64,000 nt of DNA from Limnohabitans lacus (GTDB lineage: Bacteria; Pseudomonadota; Gammaproteobacteria; Burkholderiales; Burkholderiaceae_C), in assembly GCF_030053395.1 (NCBI RefSeq), contig NZ_JASGBH010000007.1:124001-188000 (forward strand). The letters are read 5' to 3'. The notes under the pieces were generated by a model, which saw nothing but the letters and a program-made list of their open reading frames with translations, searched no databases and had not been told where the DNA came from. Positions 43,630 to 50,775 of the stretch are shown here, in pieces (position 1 is the stretch's first letter; the number at the start of each line of letters is the position of its first letter). A program made the position numbers and the translations under genes.

Positions 43630-43800
43630 ATGACCTACCGCCAAGCGTTTGACCACTTGGGAAATCGCCGCAAAAACCACCGCTACGGCCCCGTGCGTCG
43701 CCACTATTTGGCCGTTTTGCGCCGCTGGCTGCTGGTGACACTGGGCATTGTGGCTTGGGCGGCATTGACCGCCGCCATCGACGCCAAGGTGCTGCCATGA
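43630..43800 (+). CDS. Small single-TM protein, 56 aa
   Basis: A basic N-terminus (RNRRKNHRYGPVRRHYLAVLRR) followed by one membrane helix (WLLVTLGIVAWAALTAAI). A strong GGAGG site precedes the ATG at 43630. It overlaps the next gene by 4 nt. Function unknown; it is expressed between DGR targets 1 and 2. Confidence 0.6.
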   Translation: MTYRQAFDHLGNRRKNHRYGPVRRHYLAVLRRWLLVTLGIVAWAALTAAIDAKVLP

Positions 43801-44117
43801 GGGCCACTGGAATGGTGTTTTTGAGCCGTGGCGGTGCACGCCTAAACAAGGACAGCAAGGGCGAGCCAACCGTGACATTGATGTGCCTTGATCGCATCGC
43901 CAACCACCAGGTGGAGTCTTGGGCCCTGTTTTGGAAGGGCCAGGACGCCGCCGACTTTTGGCAGCACAACGCCACCAAACTCCAACCCGGCACACCACTG
44001 AACGTGACGGTGGAGAACATGCGCTCACACACCGCAGGGCGCACGGTCGAGATCACAGCCCGCGTCATCGGCTGCGAACTGGCCCCCACCCCTGAAAAAA
44101 AGGCGGTCGCAGCATGA
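43797..44117 (+). CDS. Hypothetical phage protein, 106 aa
   Basis: A beta-rich protein (TVTLMCLDRIANHQVESWALFWKG, then PLNVTVENMRSHTAGRTVEITARVIGCEL) reminiscent of an OB-fold, so a nucleic-acid-binding role is possible but not shown. I start at the ATG at 43797, which overlaps the previous stop; the longer ORF lies inside that gene. Confidence 0.6.
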   Translation: MRATGMVFLSRGGARLNKDSKGEPTVTLMCLDRIANHQVESWALFWKGQDAADFWQHNATKLQPGTPLNVTVENMRSHTAGRTVEITARVIGCELAPTPEKKAVAA

Positions 44118-44440
44118 AGCCACCTAGCCGCCCCGAGTGGCTGCGGAGTCACCCTCGCTTTCGACCAGCGTGCTTTACGCCCGAAGAGTGGGAGCTTTGG
44201 CGCAAGGGTGCGATGGAGCTGGCGCTCAAACGCTATCCACCACAAAGCCCTTGCGAAGACTGCACACCAGAACACCAAGCCGCCATGGTGACCGCCAAGC
44301 GATGCGACCACCCTGATGTGGTTTTCAAAACTGATTCACACGGATTTGTCTGTGGCGTTCGGCCCAAGCCAGAAACCACCGAAACAGCGCAGCAACCCAC
44401 TCCAACAAGAAGAGGAAGGCCCCAAAAAAATGACCATTGA
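44114..44440 (+). CDS. Hypothetical Cys-containing phage protein, 108 aa
   Basis: A basic, Pro-rich protein with RFRPACFTPEEWELWRKGAMELALKRYPPQ and a cluster CEDCTPEHQ...RCDHPD that could bind zinc. The C-terminus is basic (RRGRPQKNDH), so DNA binding is possible. It overlaps both neighbours. Confidence 0.55.
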   Translation: MKPPSRPEWLRSHPRFRPACFTPEEWELWRKGAMELALKRYPPQSPCEDCTPEHQAAMVTAKRCDHPDVVFKTDSHGFVCGVRPKPETTETAQQPTPTRRGRPQKNDH

Positions 44441-44615
44441 AATCACAACCGAAGTCGCATCCATCGCACAAATTGAGGCCCGCGCCCGCGAAGCCGCACA
44501 GATGTACGACAGCTTGATCGACGCCTGCCCCTACCCCCTGCATAGCACCAGCGCACGGGTGTTTGCCCAGGCGTTTGAGCAGGCCCGCGCCGAAGCACCG
44601 CAAAGCCTCGCATGA
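44430..44615 (+). CDS. Hypothetical helical protein, 61 aa
   Basis: A small acidic helical protein (VASIAQIEARAREAAQMYDSLIDACPYPL). The ATG at 44430 overlaps the previous gene by 11 nt and the stop overlaps the next gene by 4 nt. No family recognised. Confidence 0.5.
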   Translation: MTIEITTEVASIAQIEARAREAAQMYDSLIDACPYPLHSTSARVFAQAFEQARAEAPQSLA

Positions 44616-44914
44616 CCACCACCTACGCCAACGCCGCACTGCTGCTGGTCAGCACCTTCGCCCTGGTGTTTTCGCTGGGGCTGCAAAGCCAGCTGGTGAA
44701 CAACGGCCACTTTGTGGGCGCATTCATTAACTCGTTGGCCATTGGCACCGCCAACCTGGTGCTGTTCAAGCTGGCCCCCACAGCCAGCGGCATCGAGATT
44801 GCGTGCTACCTGATCGGCGGGCCATTCGGCATCGTTTGCAGCATGACGGCGTACCGCTGGATGCGCTCTCGCCAAACCCATTTTTTCACCACCAAAGGAG
44901 GCTCCAATGCCTGA
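44612..44914 (+). CDS. Three-helix membrane protein, 100 aa
   Basis: Membrane segments are at about residues 7-26, 36-55 and 61-83, and the C-terminus is basic. It directly precedes DGR target 2 with an 8-nt overlap. It could be a membrane partner for the variable proteins or an unrelated phage inner-membrane protein; I see no family signature. Confidence 0.55.
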   Translation: MTTTYANAALLLVSTFALVFSLGLQSQLVNNGHFVGAFINSLAIGTANLVLFKLAPTASGIEIACYLIGGPFGIVCSMTAYRWMRSRQTHFFTTKGGSNA

Positions 44915-45320
44915 GACCACAAGCACCACCAAAACCATCATTTCAGTCAGCTTCGCCAACCTGCCCGCCTTGGGCGCTCCACTTGACGGCGGCATTTTTG
45001 TCGGCGTCATCACACAGCCAGACGACACGCACAGTGCCGTCACGCTGCTGCCAGACCGGGCACAAGACCTGGCTTGGCAAGCCGCCAAGGACTGGGCAGA
45101 AAGCCTGAATGCCCAGATGCCCACGCGCCCCATGGCCGCACTGATCTTTGCCAACACCCAAGACCGCCCGCAGACAGGCTGGCACTGGACCAACGAAGAG
45201 CACAAAGACCACGCCTCTTGCGCCTGGTATTGCTACTTCGACTACGGCAGCCAGATCAACTTCCACAAGAGCTACGAAGGCTCGGCTGTCGCCGTCCGCT
45301 TGATTCACATCACCGCTTGA
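44907..45320 (+). CDS. DGR variable protein 2 (C-type-lectin/DUF1566-like), 137 aa
   Basis: A close paralogue of variable protein 1: ALGAPLDGGIFVGVITQPDD, AWQAAKDWAESLNAQMPTRP and NTQDRPQTGWHWTNEEH all line up. The N-terminus is about 10 residues longer (PETTSTTKTIISVSFANLP). The 3' part is variable repeat 2. An AAAGGAGG ribosome-binding site lies just before the ATG, so it should be well translated. VP1 and VP2 also share an identical tail after the repeat (LIHITA), pointing to recent duplication. Confidence 0.9.
   Translation: MPETTSTTKTIISVSFANLPALGAPLDGGIFVGVITQPDDTHSAVTLLPDRAQDLAWQAAKDWAESLNAQMPTRPMAALIFANTQDRPQTGWHWTNEEHKDHASCAWYCYFDYGSQINFHKSYEGSAVAVRLIHITA
45211..45299 (+). repeat. 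DGR variable repeat VR2 (89 bp)
   Basis: It differs from the template at 9 sites, all template A (3 A>G, 6 A>T). Two template codons (one AAC and the CAC) are unchanged here, showing that mutagenesis is incomplete per round. The non-A bases are all identical to the template. Confidence 0.95.
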
Positions 45321-45348
45321 TCCTTCAATCCTTTAACCCGGAGAAACC

Positions 45349-45813
45349 ATGAACGCCATCACCATCCCGATCGAGGTTGAATTGACCCCGCGCAGCAAAG
45401 CCGTTATGGATGCGCTGTATCAGGCCATTGCGCCTCAATTCCAGTCGCCACCACCCGCTGCAACACCCGCCATCGAATTGCAACCAGGCGAGCACTACGC
45501 AGGCGTGGTGTTGGACACCGAAGGCAAAGTCATGCACCACCTGGTGCTGATGGCCAAAAAACCCACGAGCAAGCTCAACTGGCAAGACGCCATGGATTGG
45601 GCCACCAGCGCAGGTGGTCATCTGCCCACACGGCAAGAGCAAGCCTTGCTCTACGCCAACTGCAAACCATACCTGCAGCCCGTGTGGCACTGGTCCTGCG
45701 AGTCGCATGAAGAAGACGCCTCTTGCGCCTGGGGTTGCCTCTTCCTCAGCGGCTACCAGAACTGCAACCGCAAGAGCTACGAAGGCTCGGCTGTCGCCGT
45801 CCGCAGATTCTGA
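45349..45813 (+). CDS. DGR variable protein 3 (C-type-lectin/DUF1566-like), 154 aa
   Basis: A more distant paralogue of the other two targets. It has its own N-terminal extension (about residues 1-45, TIPIEVELTPRSKAVMDALYQAIAP), then the shared fold (YAGVVLDTEGKVMHHLVLM, LNWQDAMDWATSAGGHLPTRQEQALL, WHWSCESHEEDASCAW). The protein ends two residues after the constant VAVR, so the variable repeat reaches nearly to the stop. It has no signal peptide. It immediately precedes avd and the RT. Confidence 0.9.
   Translation: MNAITIPIEVELTPRSKAVMDALYQAIAPQFQSPPPAATPAIELQPGEHYAGVVLDTEGKVMHHLVLMAKKPTSKLNWQDAMDWATSAGGHLPTRQEQALLYANCKPYLQPVWHWSCESHEEDASCAWGCLFLSGYQNCNRKSYEGSAVAVRRF
45716..45804 (+). repeat. 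DGR variable repeat VR3 (89 bp)
   Basis: It differs from the template at 12 sites, all template A (6 A>G, 4 A>T, 2 A>C). It is the only copy with A>C changes. Identity with the template continues 4 bases past the common end (CGC then AGAT), further than in VR1 and VR2. Confidence 0.95.
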
Positions 45814-45852
45814 TTTCTTCAGTCCTTCAATCCTTTTGACTTGAGCCCCACC

Positions 45853-46215
45853 ATGGCACTGCATACCGATTTGCCCATTTACCGCACAGGCGTGCGGCTG
45901 CTGGATCTGGCCATCAAAGTCCAGGTGCAAATGCCGCGCACCGTCAAACGCGCACTGGGCGAGAAGATCACCCAGCACTGCGTGGACATGCTGGATCTGA
46001 TGGCCTTAGCCAACGCCACTCAACGCGACGTGCGCGCTGGCCACATTGACCAGCTATTGACCCGCCAGCGGGCGGTGACTGTGCTGCTGCGCGTGAGCCA
46101 CGACAGCCGATACCTGTCACCCAAGCTGTGGGCTGACTCTATCGAGTTGCTGGGCAGCATCGGCAAGCAGGCGGGTGGCTGGCTCAAGACAGCGAACAAG
46201 GCGCCTGCTGTATGA
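45853..46215 (+). CDS. avd: DGR accessory variability determinant (Avd)
   Basis: Avd is a pentameric four-helix-bundle protein that binds the RT and template RNA and is needed for mutagenic homing. The sequence fits the four-helix family: LPIYRTGVRLLDLAIKVQVQMPRTVKRALGEKI at the start, then helices LDLMALANATQRDVRAG and TRQRAVTVLLRVSHDSRYL and a basic end. I start at the ATG at 45853, giving 120 aa; a TTG at 45841 is an alternative. Its stop overlaps the RT ORF's ATG (ATGA), so RT translation may be coupled to it. Confidence 0.85.
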   Translation: MALHTDLPIYRTGVRLLDLAIKVQVQMPRTVKRALGEKITQHCVDMLDLMALANATQRDVRAGHIDQLLTRQRAVTVLLRVSHDSRYLSPKLWADSIELLGSIGKQAGGWLKTANKAPAV

Positions 46216-47576
46216 CGGTCAAGGCCCTCATACCCGTGCGCACAGTGAATCTGGTCGCGCCCCTGGCCTACAAGGCCACGGCCATGCACACCACAGAAAC
46301 GGCAGCGCACGCGCACTGCACGTCTGGTGCAGCCACCACCCTGATCGGCGCAAGCCTTCGGGGTGGCAGCGTGTCAAGCGCGATAGGTACGCCTCTTACG
46401 CCTGGAATTGCAACTTCAACAACGGCAACCAGAACAACAACCACAAGAGCTACGAAGGCTCGGCTGTCGCCGTCCGCAGATCCACACTTGTTCCACCAAC
46501 TGGTGCAAGCCTACCTCGACTGCCGCCGCACCAAGCGCAATAGCGCCAGTGCGCTGGCTTTCGAGGCGCAGGCCGAGCACAACCTGCTGCAACTGCATGA
46601 CGAACTGGCCTCTGGCACCTACCAGCCTGGGCAGTCTGTTTGCTTTGTCATCACCCACCCACGAGCCCGCGAGGTGTGGGCTGCTCAGTTTCGTGACCGC
46701 ATCGTGCACCACCTGCTTTACAACCAGATCGCGCCACGGTTTCATGCCCGATTCACAGCCGACAGCTGCGCCTGTATTCCGGGCCGTGGCACGCTGTACG
46801 CAGCCAAGCGGCTGGAGCACCAGGTGCGCAGCATCACCCGCAACTGGAGCCAGCCAGCGCATTACCTCAAATGCGACTTGGCCAACTTCTTTGTCAGCAT
46901 CGACAAGGCCGTGTTGCTGGAGCAACTGCAACGCCAAGTGACCGAGGCATGGTGGATGGAGCTGGCCACCTTGGTGCTGATGCACGACCCGCGCCACGAT
47001 GTGCGCGTGCACGGCAGCAAGGCCGAACTGGCGCTGGTGCCCGCACACAAAAGCTTGTTCAACGCGCCAGATGGCCACGGCCTGCCCATAGGCAACTTGA
47101 GCAGCCAATTCTTTGCCAATGTGCTGCTGAACGACCTAGACCAATTTGCCAAACACCAACTGCGCGCACCGCACTATGTGCGCTACGTCGATGACTTTGT
47201 GTTGCTGCACCAAAGCCCCCAATGGCTCAACGCAGCACGCCAGCGCATCGAAGCCAAGCTGACCGTCCTGCACCTGCAAATCAACCCACGTAAGACGGTG
47301 CTGCAGCCCGTGGCGCGTGGCATTGACTTTGTGGGCCAAGTCATCAAGCCATGGCAGCGCACCACTCGGCGCAAAACACTGCGCACAGCCATGGACCGAC
47401 TGACCGACATGCCAACCGAAGACCTGCACCAAGCAGGCAATAGCTACTTTGGACTACTGCGCCAAGCCACCCACAGCCACCACGACCGCGCACGACTGGC
47501 CAAGCTGCTGCTGCAGCGCGGGCACGCCGTTAAGGCCGACATGACCAAGATTTATCCACAAAGGAAAAGCGCATGA
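46212..47576 (+). CDS. DGR reverse transcriptase
   Basis: It copies the template-repeat RNA with errors at adenines. Numbered from the ATG at 46212 (454 aa), motif A has LKCDLANFFVSID with Asp222, motif B is GLPIGNLSSQFF (residues 291-301; IGxxxSQ is the DGR hallmark) and motif C is RYVDDFV with Asp327-Asp328. No maturase or other domain is attached. The template repeat lies inside the first 90 codons in this frame, where the translation is a Thr/Ala-rich string unlike an RT, so the real start may be the TTG at 46488 or the GTG at 46503, giving about 360 aa. parB follows with a 4-nt overlap. Confidence 0.93.
   Translation: MTVKALIPVRTVNLVAPLAYKATAMHTTETAAHAHCTSGAATTLIGASLRGGSVSSAIGTPLTPGIATSTTATRTTTTRATKARLSPSADPHLFHQLVQAYLDCRRTKRNSASALAFEAQAEHNLLQLHDELASGTYQPGQSVCFVITHPRAREVWAAQFRDRIVHHLLYNQIAPRFHARFTADSCACIPGRGTLYAAKRLEHQVRSITRNWSQPAHYLKCDLANFFVSIDKAVLLEQLQRQVTEAWWMELATLVLMHDPRHDVRVHGSKAELALVPAHKSLFNAPDGHGLPIGNLSSQFFANVLLNDLDQFAKHQLRAPHYVRYVDDFVLLHQSPQWLNAARQRIEAKLTVLHLQINPRKTVLQPVARGIDFVGQVIKPWQRTTRRKTLRTAMDRLTDMPTEDLHQAGNSYFGLLRQATHSHHDRARLAKLLLQRGHAVKADMTKIYPQRKSA
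46389..46477 (+). repeat. DGR template repeat (TR, 89 bp)
   Basis: The matched 89 bp has 26 adenines, 17 of which are changed in at least one variable repeat. Most are in AAC/AAT codons of the frame shared with the targets, the arrangement that lets A-mutation reach many residues but never a stop codon. It lies between avd and the RT catalytic region, as in typical DGRs. The base before it (T at 46388) already differs from the VRs (G, C, G), which sets the 5' boundary; the 3' boundary may extend 4 bases for VR3. Confidence 0.95.
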
Positions 47577-49696
47577 CCACCTTCACCCAAGCCCCCCTCG
47601 CCCTGATCGTGCCCAGCACGACCAACCCACGCAAGACCTTTGACGCGCCCAAGCTGGCCGAGCTGACCGCCAGCATCGCGGCCATGGGCGTGCACCAGCC
47701 TGTGCTGCTGCGACCCCTGCCTGCGCACCGCCTTGAGGACACGGCACGCCTGCAACCCCGGCCGGAATATGAGTTGGTGTGCGGTGAGCGCCGCTACCGT
47801 GCCAGCTTGGCTGCCAAGATGCTGACCATCCCCGCGATGGTGCGCGACCTGACCGACGACCAGGTGCTGGAGATCCAGATCGTTGAGAACTTGCAGCGTG
47901 ACGATCTAACCGAGCTGGAAGAAGCCGAAGGCTACGAAGCCTTGATGAAACACAGCAACCTGAACGCCGACCAGGTGGCCGCAAAGATCGGCAAAAGCCG
48001 CAGCTATGTGTATGGCCGCTTGAAGCTGCTCGACTTGTGCCAAGAGGCCCGCACCAGTCTGCGCGACCGCACCATCGACGCCAGCCGCGCGCTGGTGGTG
48101 GCCCGCATCCCTGACGAAAAGTTACAGATCAAGGCGATGAAGGAGATCGTGGCCGGTGATCGCTACTTCACCGGCATCAAAGAGCCCATGACCTACCGCG
48201 TGGCTTTGCAGCATGTGCAGCAAAATTACATGCTCAACCTGAGCACGGCCAAGTTCAAGATCACCGACGAAAGCCTGCTGGAAGGCGCGGGCAGCTGCAA
48301 GACCTGCACCAAGCGCACCGGCCACGACCCGGACTTGTTTGCCGACATCAAAGGTGCAGATGTGTGCACCGACCCGCCTTGCTTCCACCGCAAGGAAGAA
48401 GCCCACACCGCCCAGCTGGTGGAAGCTGCCAAGGCCAAGGGCCAGACAGTGATCACCGGCAAAGAAGCCGCCGAGCTGCGTGGCGCGGGCTACCAAGACA
48501 AGTTCACCGGCTACCGCCGCTTGGACGATGCCGCCGACAGCCCCACCGACCAGCCGCTGCGCAAGATCATCGGCGGGCTGATGAAGCAAGAAGGCATCAA
48601 GCCCGTGGCCATCGAGCACCCCAGCAAGAAAGGCACGCTGGTGGAATGCCTGCCCAACGAGGTGGCGCTGCGCTTGCTGAAGATGGCCGAGAAGCTGAGC
48701 CAAACCGAGCCCAAGGCCAGCAAGGAAGTGCAGGAGCTGGTGAGCGCCAAGAAGGCCAAGGCCGAAGAAAAAGCCAAAGGGCAGTTTGAGCAAGGCTGGC
48801 GGGACACGCTGGTGGTGGACACGTGGCGCGAACTGCAAGACAGCAGTGGGACGTTTTCAAACGACGTGCACCGCTACCTTGTTGTGCGTGCCGCCAGGAG
48901 CCTGAGCACCGACAACGCCGAGGCGATCTGCAAGGTCTTGAACTTGGGCAAAGTGTCGCCTGTCACCGCCGTGGTCGACCACGCCAAAGAAACCGAGCGA
49001 CCCGACCAACTGCACATGCTGATCATCATGCAAGAAGCCAGCAGCGCTTACGGGCACAGCTACAACGGCACGGCCAACGAAGGCTTGATGCTGATCGCTG
49101 GCAAGGTCTTTCACGACCAACTGAAGCGCGTGATCGAGGACATCAAGCTGGAAACGAAGGCCAAAGTTTGGCCCAAAGCCGACGAAAAACCGCAAAAAGC
49201 GCCCACCGCGACCGCCCCTGCTGCGCAAGCGGAGGGGGGCGGGGGGGAGGCTAAAAAATCAAAGGCTGCGCTCCGCGCACCGAAGCCGAAGCTGCGTGCC
49301 GAAGCTGCAATGCAAGGCATCGCTGCCGCGCTGCAAGACGAAGAAGCCCGGGGCGACTTCGCCCCGGGGAGTTATCTAGGCGCTGACGCGCAAGGCAACG
49401 AAGTCGGGCCTGCTTCGCGTCCCGACGAGCCCCTGCAAACGGCTGTGGATGATCAAGCGGACATGGCCCCAGGTAAGGGGGCTAAGCCAGCGGGGCAGAT
49501 CAAGCGGTCTGACGCATTGCTGGAGGATGCGGTCGAGCTGGTCAAGGCCGAGCAAGCCGTGAGCGTGCGCCTGATCAAAGCCAACCTGAGCGTGGGCACC
49601 ACACGCGCCATGAAGATCATTGACGAGTTGGAGCGTGATGGTGTGGTGTCCAAGGTGGACGGCAACGGTGCGCGGAAAGTGTTGGTGGCAGCATGA
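47573..49696 (+). CDS. ParB/Spo0J-like nucleoid-binding protein, 707 aa
   Basis: The N-terminal ParB/sulfiredoxin-like domain (VPSTTNPRKTFDAPKLAELTASIAAMGVHQPVLLR, then LVCGERRYRASLAA) is followed by a helix-turn-helix (NADQVAAKIGKSRSYVYGRLKLLDLC, about residues 130-160). A Cys-containing segment (GSCKTCTKRTG...CTDPPCF) at about 240-265 may bind metal. A long charged, Ala/Lys-rich linker (about 530-610) leads to a C-terminal winged-helix FtsK-gamma-like domain (LVKAEQAVSVRLIKANLSVGTTRAMKII). There is no ParA, so plasmid-style partition is unlikely; a role in phage replication or gene regulation fits better. Confidence 0.8.
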   Translation: MTTFTQAPLALIVPSTTNPRKTFDAPKLAELTASIAAMGVHQPVLLRPLPAHRLEDTARLQPRPEYELVCGERRYRASLAAKMLTIPAMVRDLTDDQVLEIQIVENLQRDDLTELEEAEGYEALMKHSNLNADQVAAKIGKSRSYVYGRLKLLDLCQEARTSLRDRTIDASRALVVARIPDEKLQIKAMKEIVAGDRYFTGIKEPMTYRVALQHVQQNYMLNLSTAKFKITDESLLEGAGSCKTCTKRTGHDPDLFADIKGADVCTDPPCFHRKEEAHTAQLVEAAKAKGQTVITGKEAAELRGAGYQDKFTGYRRLDDAADSPTDQPLRKIIGGLMKQEGIKPVAIEHPSKKGTLVECLPNEVALRLLKMAEKLSQTEPKASKEVQELVSAKKAKAEEKAKGQFEQGWRDTLVVDTWRELQDSSGTFSNDVHRYLVVRAARSLSTDNAEAICKVLNLGKVSPVTAVVDHAKETERPDQLHMLIIMQEASSAYGHSYNGTANEGLMLIAGKVFHDQLKRVIEDIKLETKAKVWPKADEKPQKAPTATAPAAQAEGGGGEAKKSKAALRAPKPKLRAEAAMQGIAAALQDEEARGDFAPGSYLGADAQGNEVGPASRPDEPLQTAVDDQADMAPGKGAKPAGQIKRSDALLEDAVELVKAEQAVSVRLIKANLSVGTTRAMKIIDELERDGVVSKVDGNGARKVLVAA

Positions 49697-50202
49697 GCCG
49701 CAACAAAAAACCCCGCAAAGCCTACCGCCCCAAGGCCATGACCACCGATACGCTTGGGCTGGCCCTGCACTTTGCGGCCAAGCCCACCCAGCAAGACCGC
49801 GCCGAGGTGCTGGGCCTGCTGCGCCAAGCCATCCAGGCGCTGCGCCAAGGCGTGGCCACCGAGCACGATTGGTCTGTGGCCGCTGGCAGCGTGACCGTGG
49901 CACAGGCCATCGAGCGCCAAGGCATCGTGCGCGGCCTGCATGAGCACATCGCCACCACCGATAAGGCGCTGCAGACGATCTACGACCGCGCCATGCGCAC
50001 GGGCGCGTGGTGCCGCACAGCGCTGTGGTTCAACGAAATGGATGCGCTGGCCAACTTCTTGGAGATCCACGCCTTCCAGGTCGACCAGCTGGGCCGCAAA
50101 GAAATGCTGGCCGCGATTGACGAAGCCCATAAACAAACCCTTGCCCAGGGGCATACCGCCACGCTGGTGCACAACATTGACGCAGAAAGGATGGCCGCAT
50201 GA
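49693..50202 (+). CDS. Hypothetical phage protein, 169 aa
   Basis: A helical protein with LGLALHFAAKPTQQDRAEVLGLLRQAIQALRQG and DALANFLEIHAFQVDQLGRKEMLAAID. The family recurs in phage early regions, but I do not know the function. It overlaps parB and the next gene by 4 nt each. Confidence 0.6.
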   Translation: MSRNKKPRKAYRPKAMTTDTLGLALHFAAKPTQQDRAEVLGLLRQAIQALRQGVATEHDWSVAAGSVTVAQAIERQGIVRGLHEHIATTDKALQTIYDRAMRTGAWCRTALWFNEMDALANFLEIHAFQVDQLGRKEMLAAIDEAHKQTLAQGHTATLVHNIDAERMAA

Positions 50203-50543
50203 CCACGAAACACGACCCCTACGCCAGCGAAGAAGAAACCAAAGCCCTGCTGGTGCCGGACACACGCACGGACGCAGAGCGCAAGCTGGACCAAATGATG
50301 ACCGAGCGAGGCGCTGATGAACAGGGTGCGGAACCAAGCCTGATCTTGCGCCAGATCGCGCTGGAGCTGCTGGACTCAGCGCCACCGGCTTACCCATGCG
50401 AGGTCATTCAAGCCGACTTCGGAGACAACACCGTGACGCTCCAAATGATGAACAGCAACTTCAAAGTTTCATCTGGGCTGTATCACCTGTCAAAAGCCCC
50501 CGTCACCAACCCACCAAGCCCAAAAAATCATGGAGACATTTGA
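50199..50543 (+). CDS. Hypothetical phage protein, 114 aa
   Basis: An acidic N-terminus (YASEEETKALLVPDTRTDAERKLDQMM) is followed by EVIQADFGDNTVTLQMMNSNFKVSSGLY, which looks like a small beta fold. It is coupled to its neighbours by overlaps. No function assigned. Confidence 0.55.
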   Translation: MTTKHDPYASEEETKALLVPDTRTDAERKLDQMMTERGADEQGAEPSLILRQIALELLDSAPPAYPCEVIQADFGDNTVTLQMMNSNFKVSSGLYHLSKAPVTNPPSPKNHGDI

Positions 50544-50775
50544 TGCTGTCACTCTTTTCCTCTCGGGCGTCTCGCTCGGACTCGTCATCGGCCACTGGCT
50601 CTGCAAGCGCACAGACGTGCCACTCGCATACCAGCGAGGCCGAGCAGACGGCTTCAACGAACTTTGGCCCCACGTGGTCAGATGCTGGGTCAAGGACATC
50701 CAATCTGATCGCGTCGCAAGCGCCCGAAGTGAAGCAACTGGTGGTGCTGGCAGCGACACAAAAACTGTTCACTAA
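50530..50775 (+). CDS. Small single-TM protein, 81 aa
   Basis: One membrane helix near the start (AVTLFLSGVSLGLVIGHWLC) and a cytoplasmic tail containing AYQRGRADGFNELWPHV. It overlaps the next gene heavily in another frame. Its composition looks more protein-like than the overlapping part of that frame. Confidence 0.45.
   Translation: METFDAVTLFLSGVSLGLVIGHWLCKRTDVPLAYQRGRADGFNELWPHVVRCWVKDIQSDRVASARSEATGGAGSDTKTVH

Noticed and set aside
43486..46477. The four similar 89-bp segments as a CRISPR array or simple tandem repeat
   Set aside because: They are hundreds of bases apart, lie inside coding genes and differ only at adenines of one copy; there are no spacers of uniform length.
46175..46543. 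122-aa frame running through the template repeat in the target frame
   Set aside because: It carries the template translation but is a frame overlapping avd and the RT, with no ribosome-binding site and shadow-like composition; the template acts as RNA, not as a protein-coding gene.
46212..47576. Reverse transcriptase as a retron or group II intron enzyme
   Set aside because: No maturase or endonuclease domain, no retron ncRNA beside it, and the IGxxxSQ motif with Avd and matched TR/VR repeats identifies a DGR.
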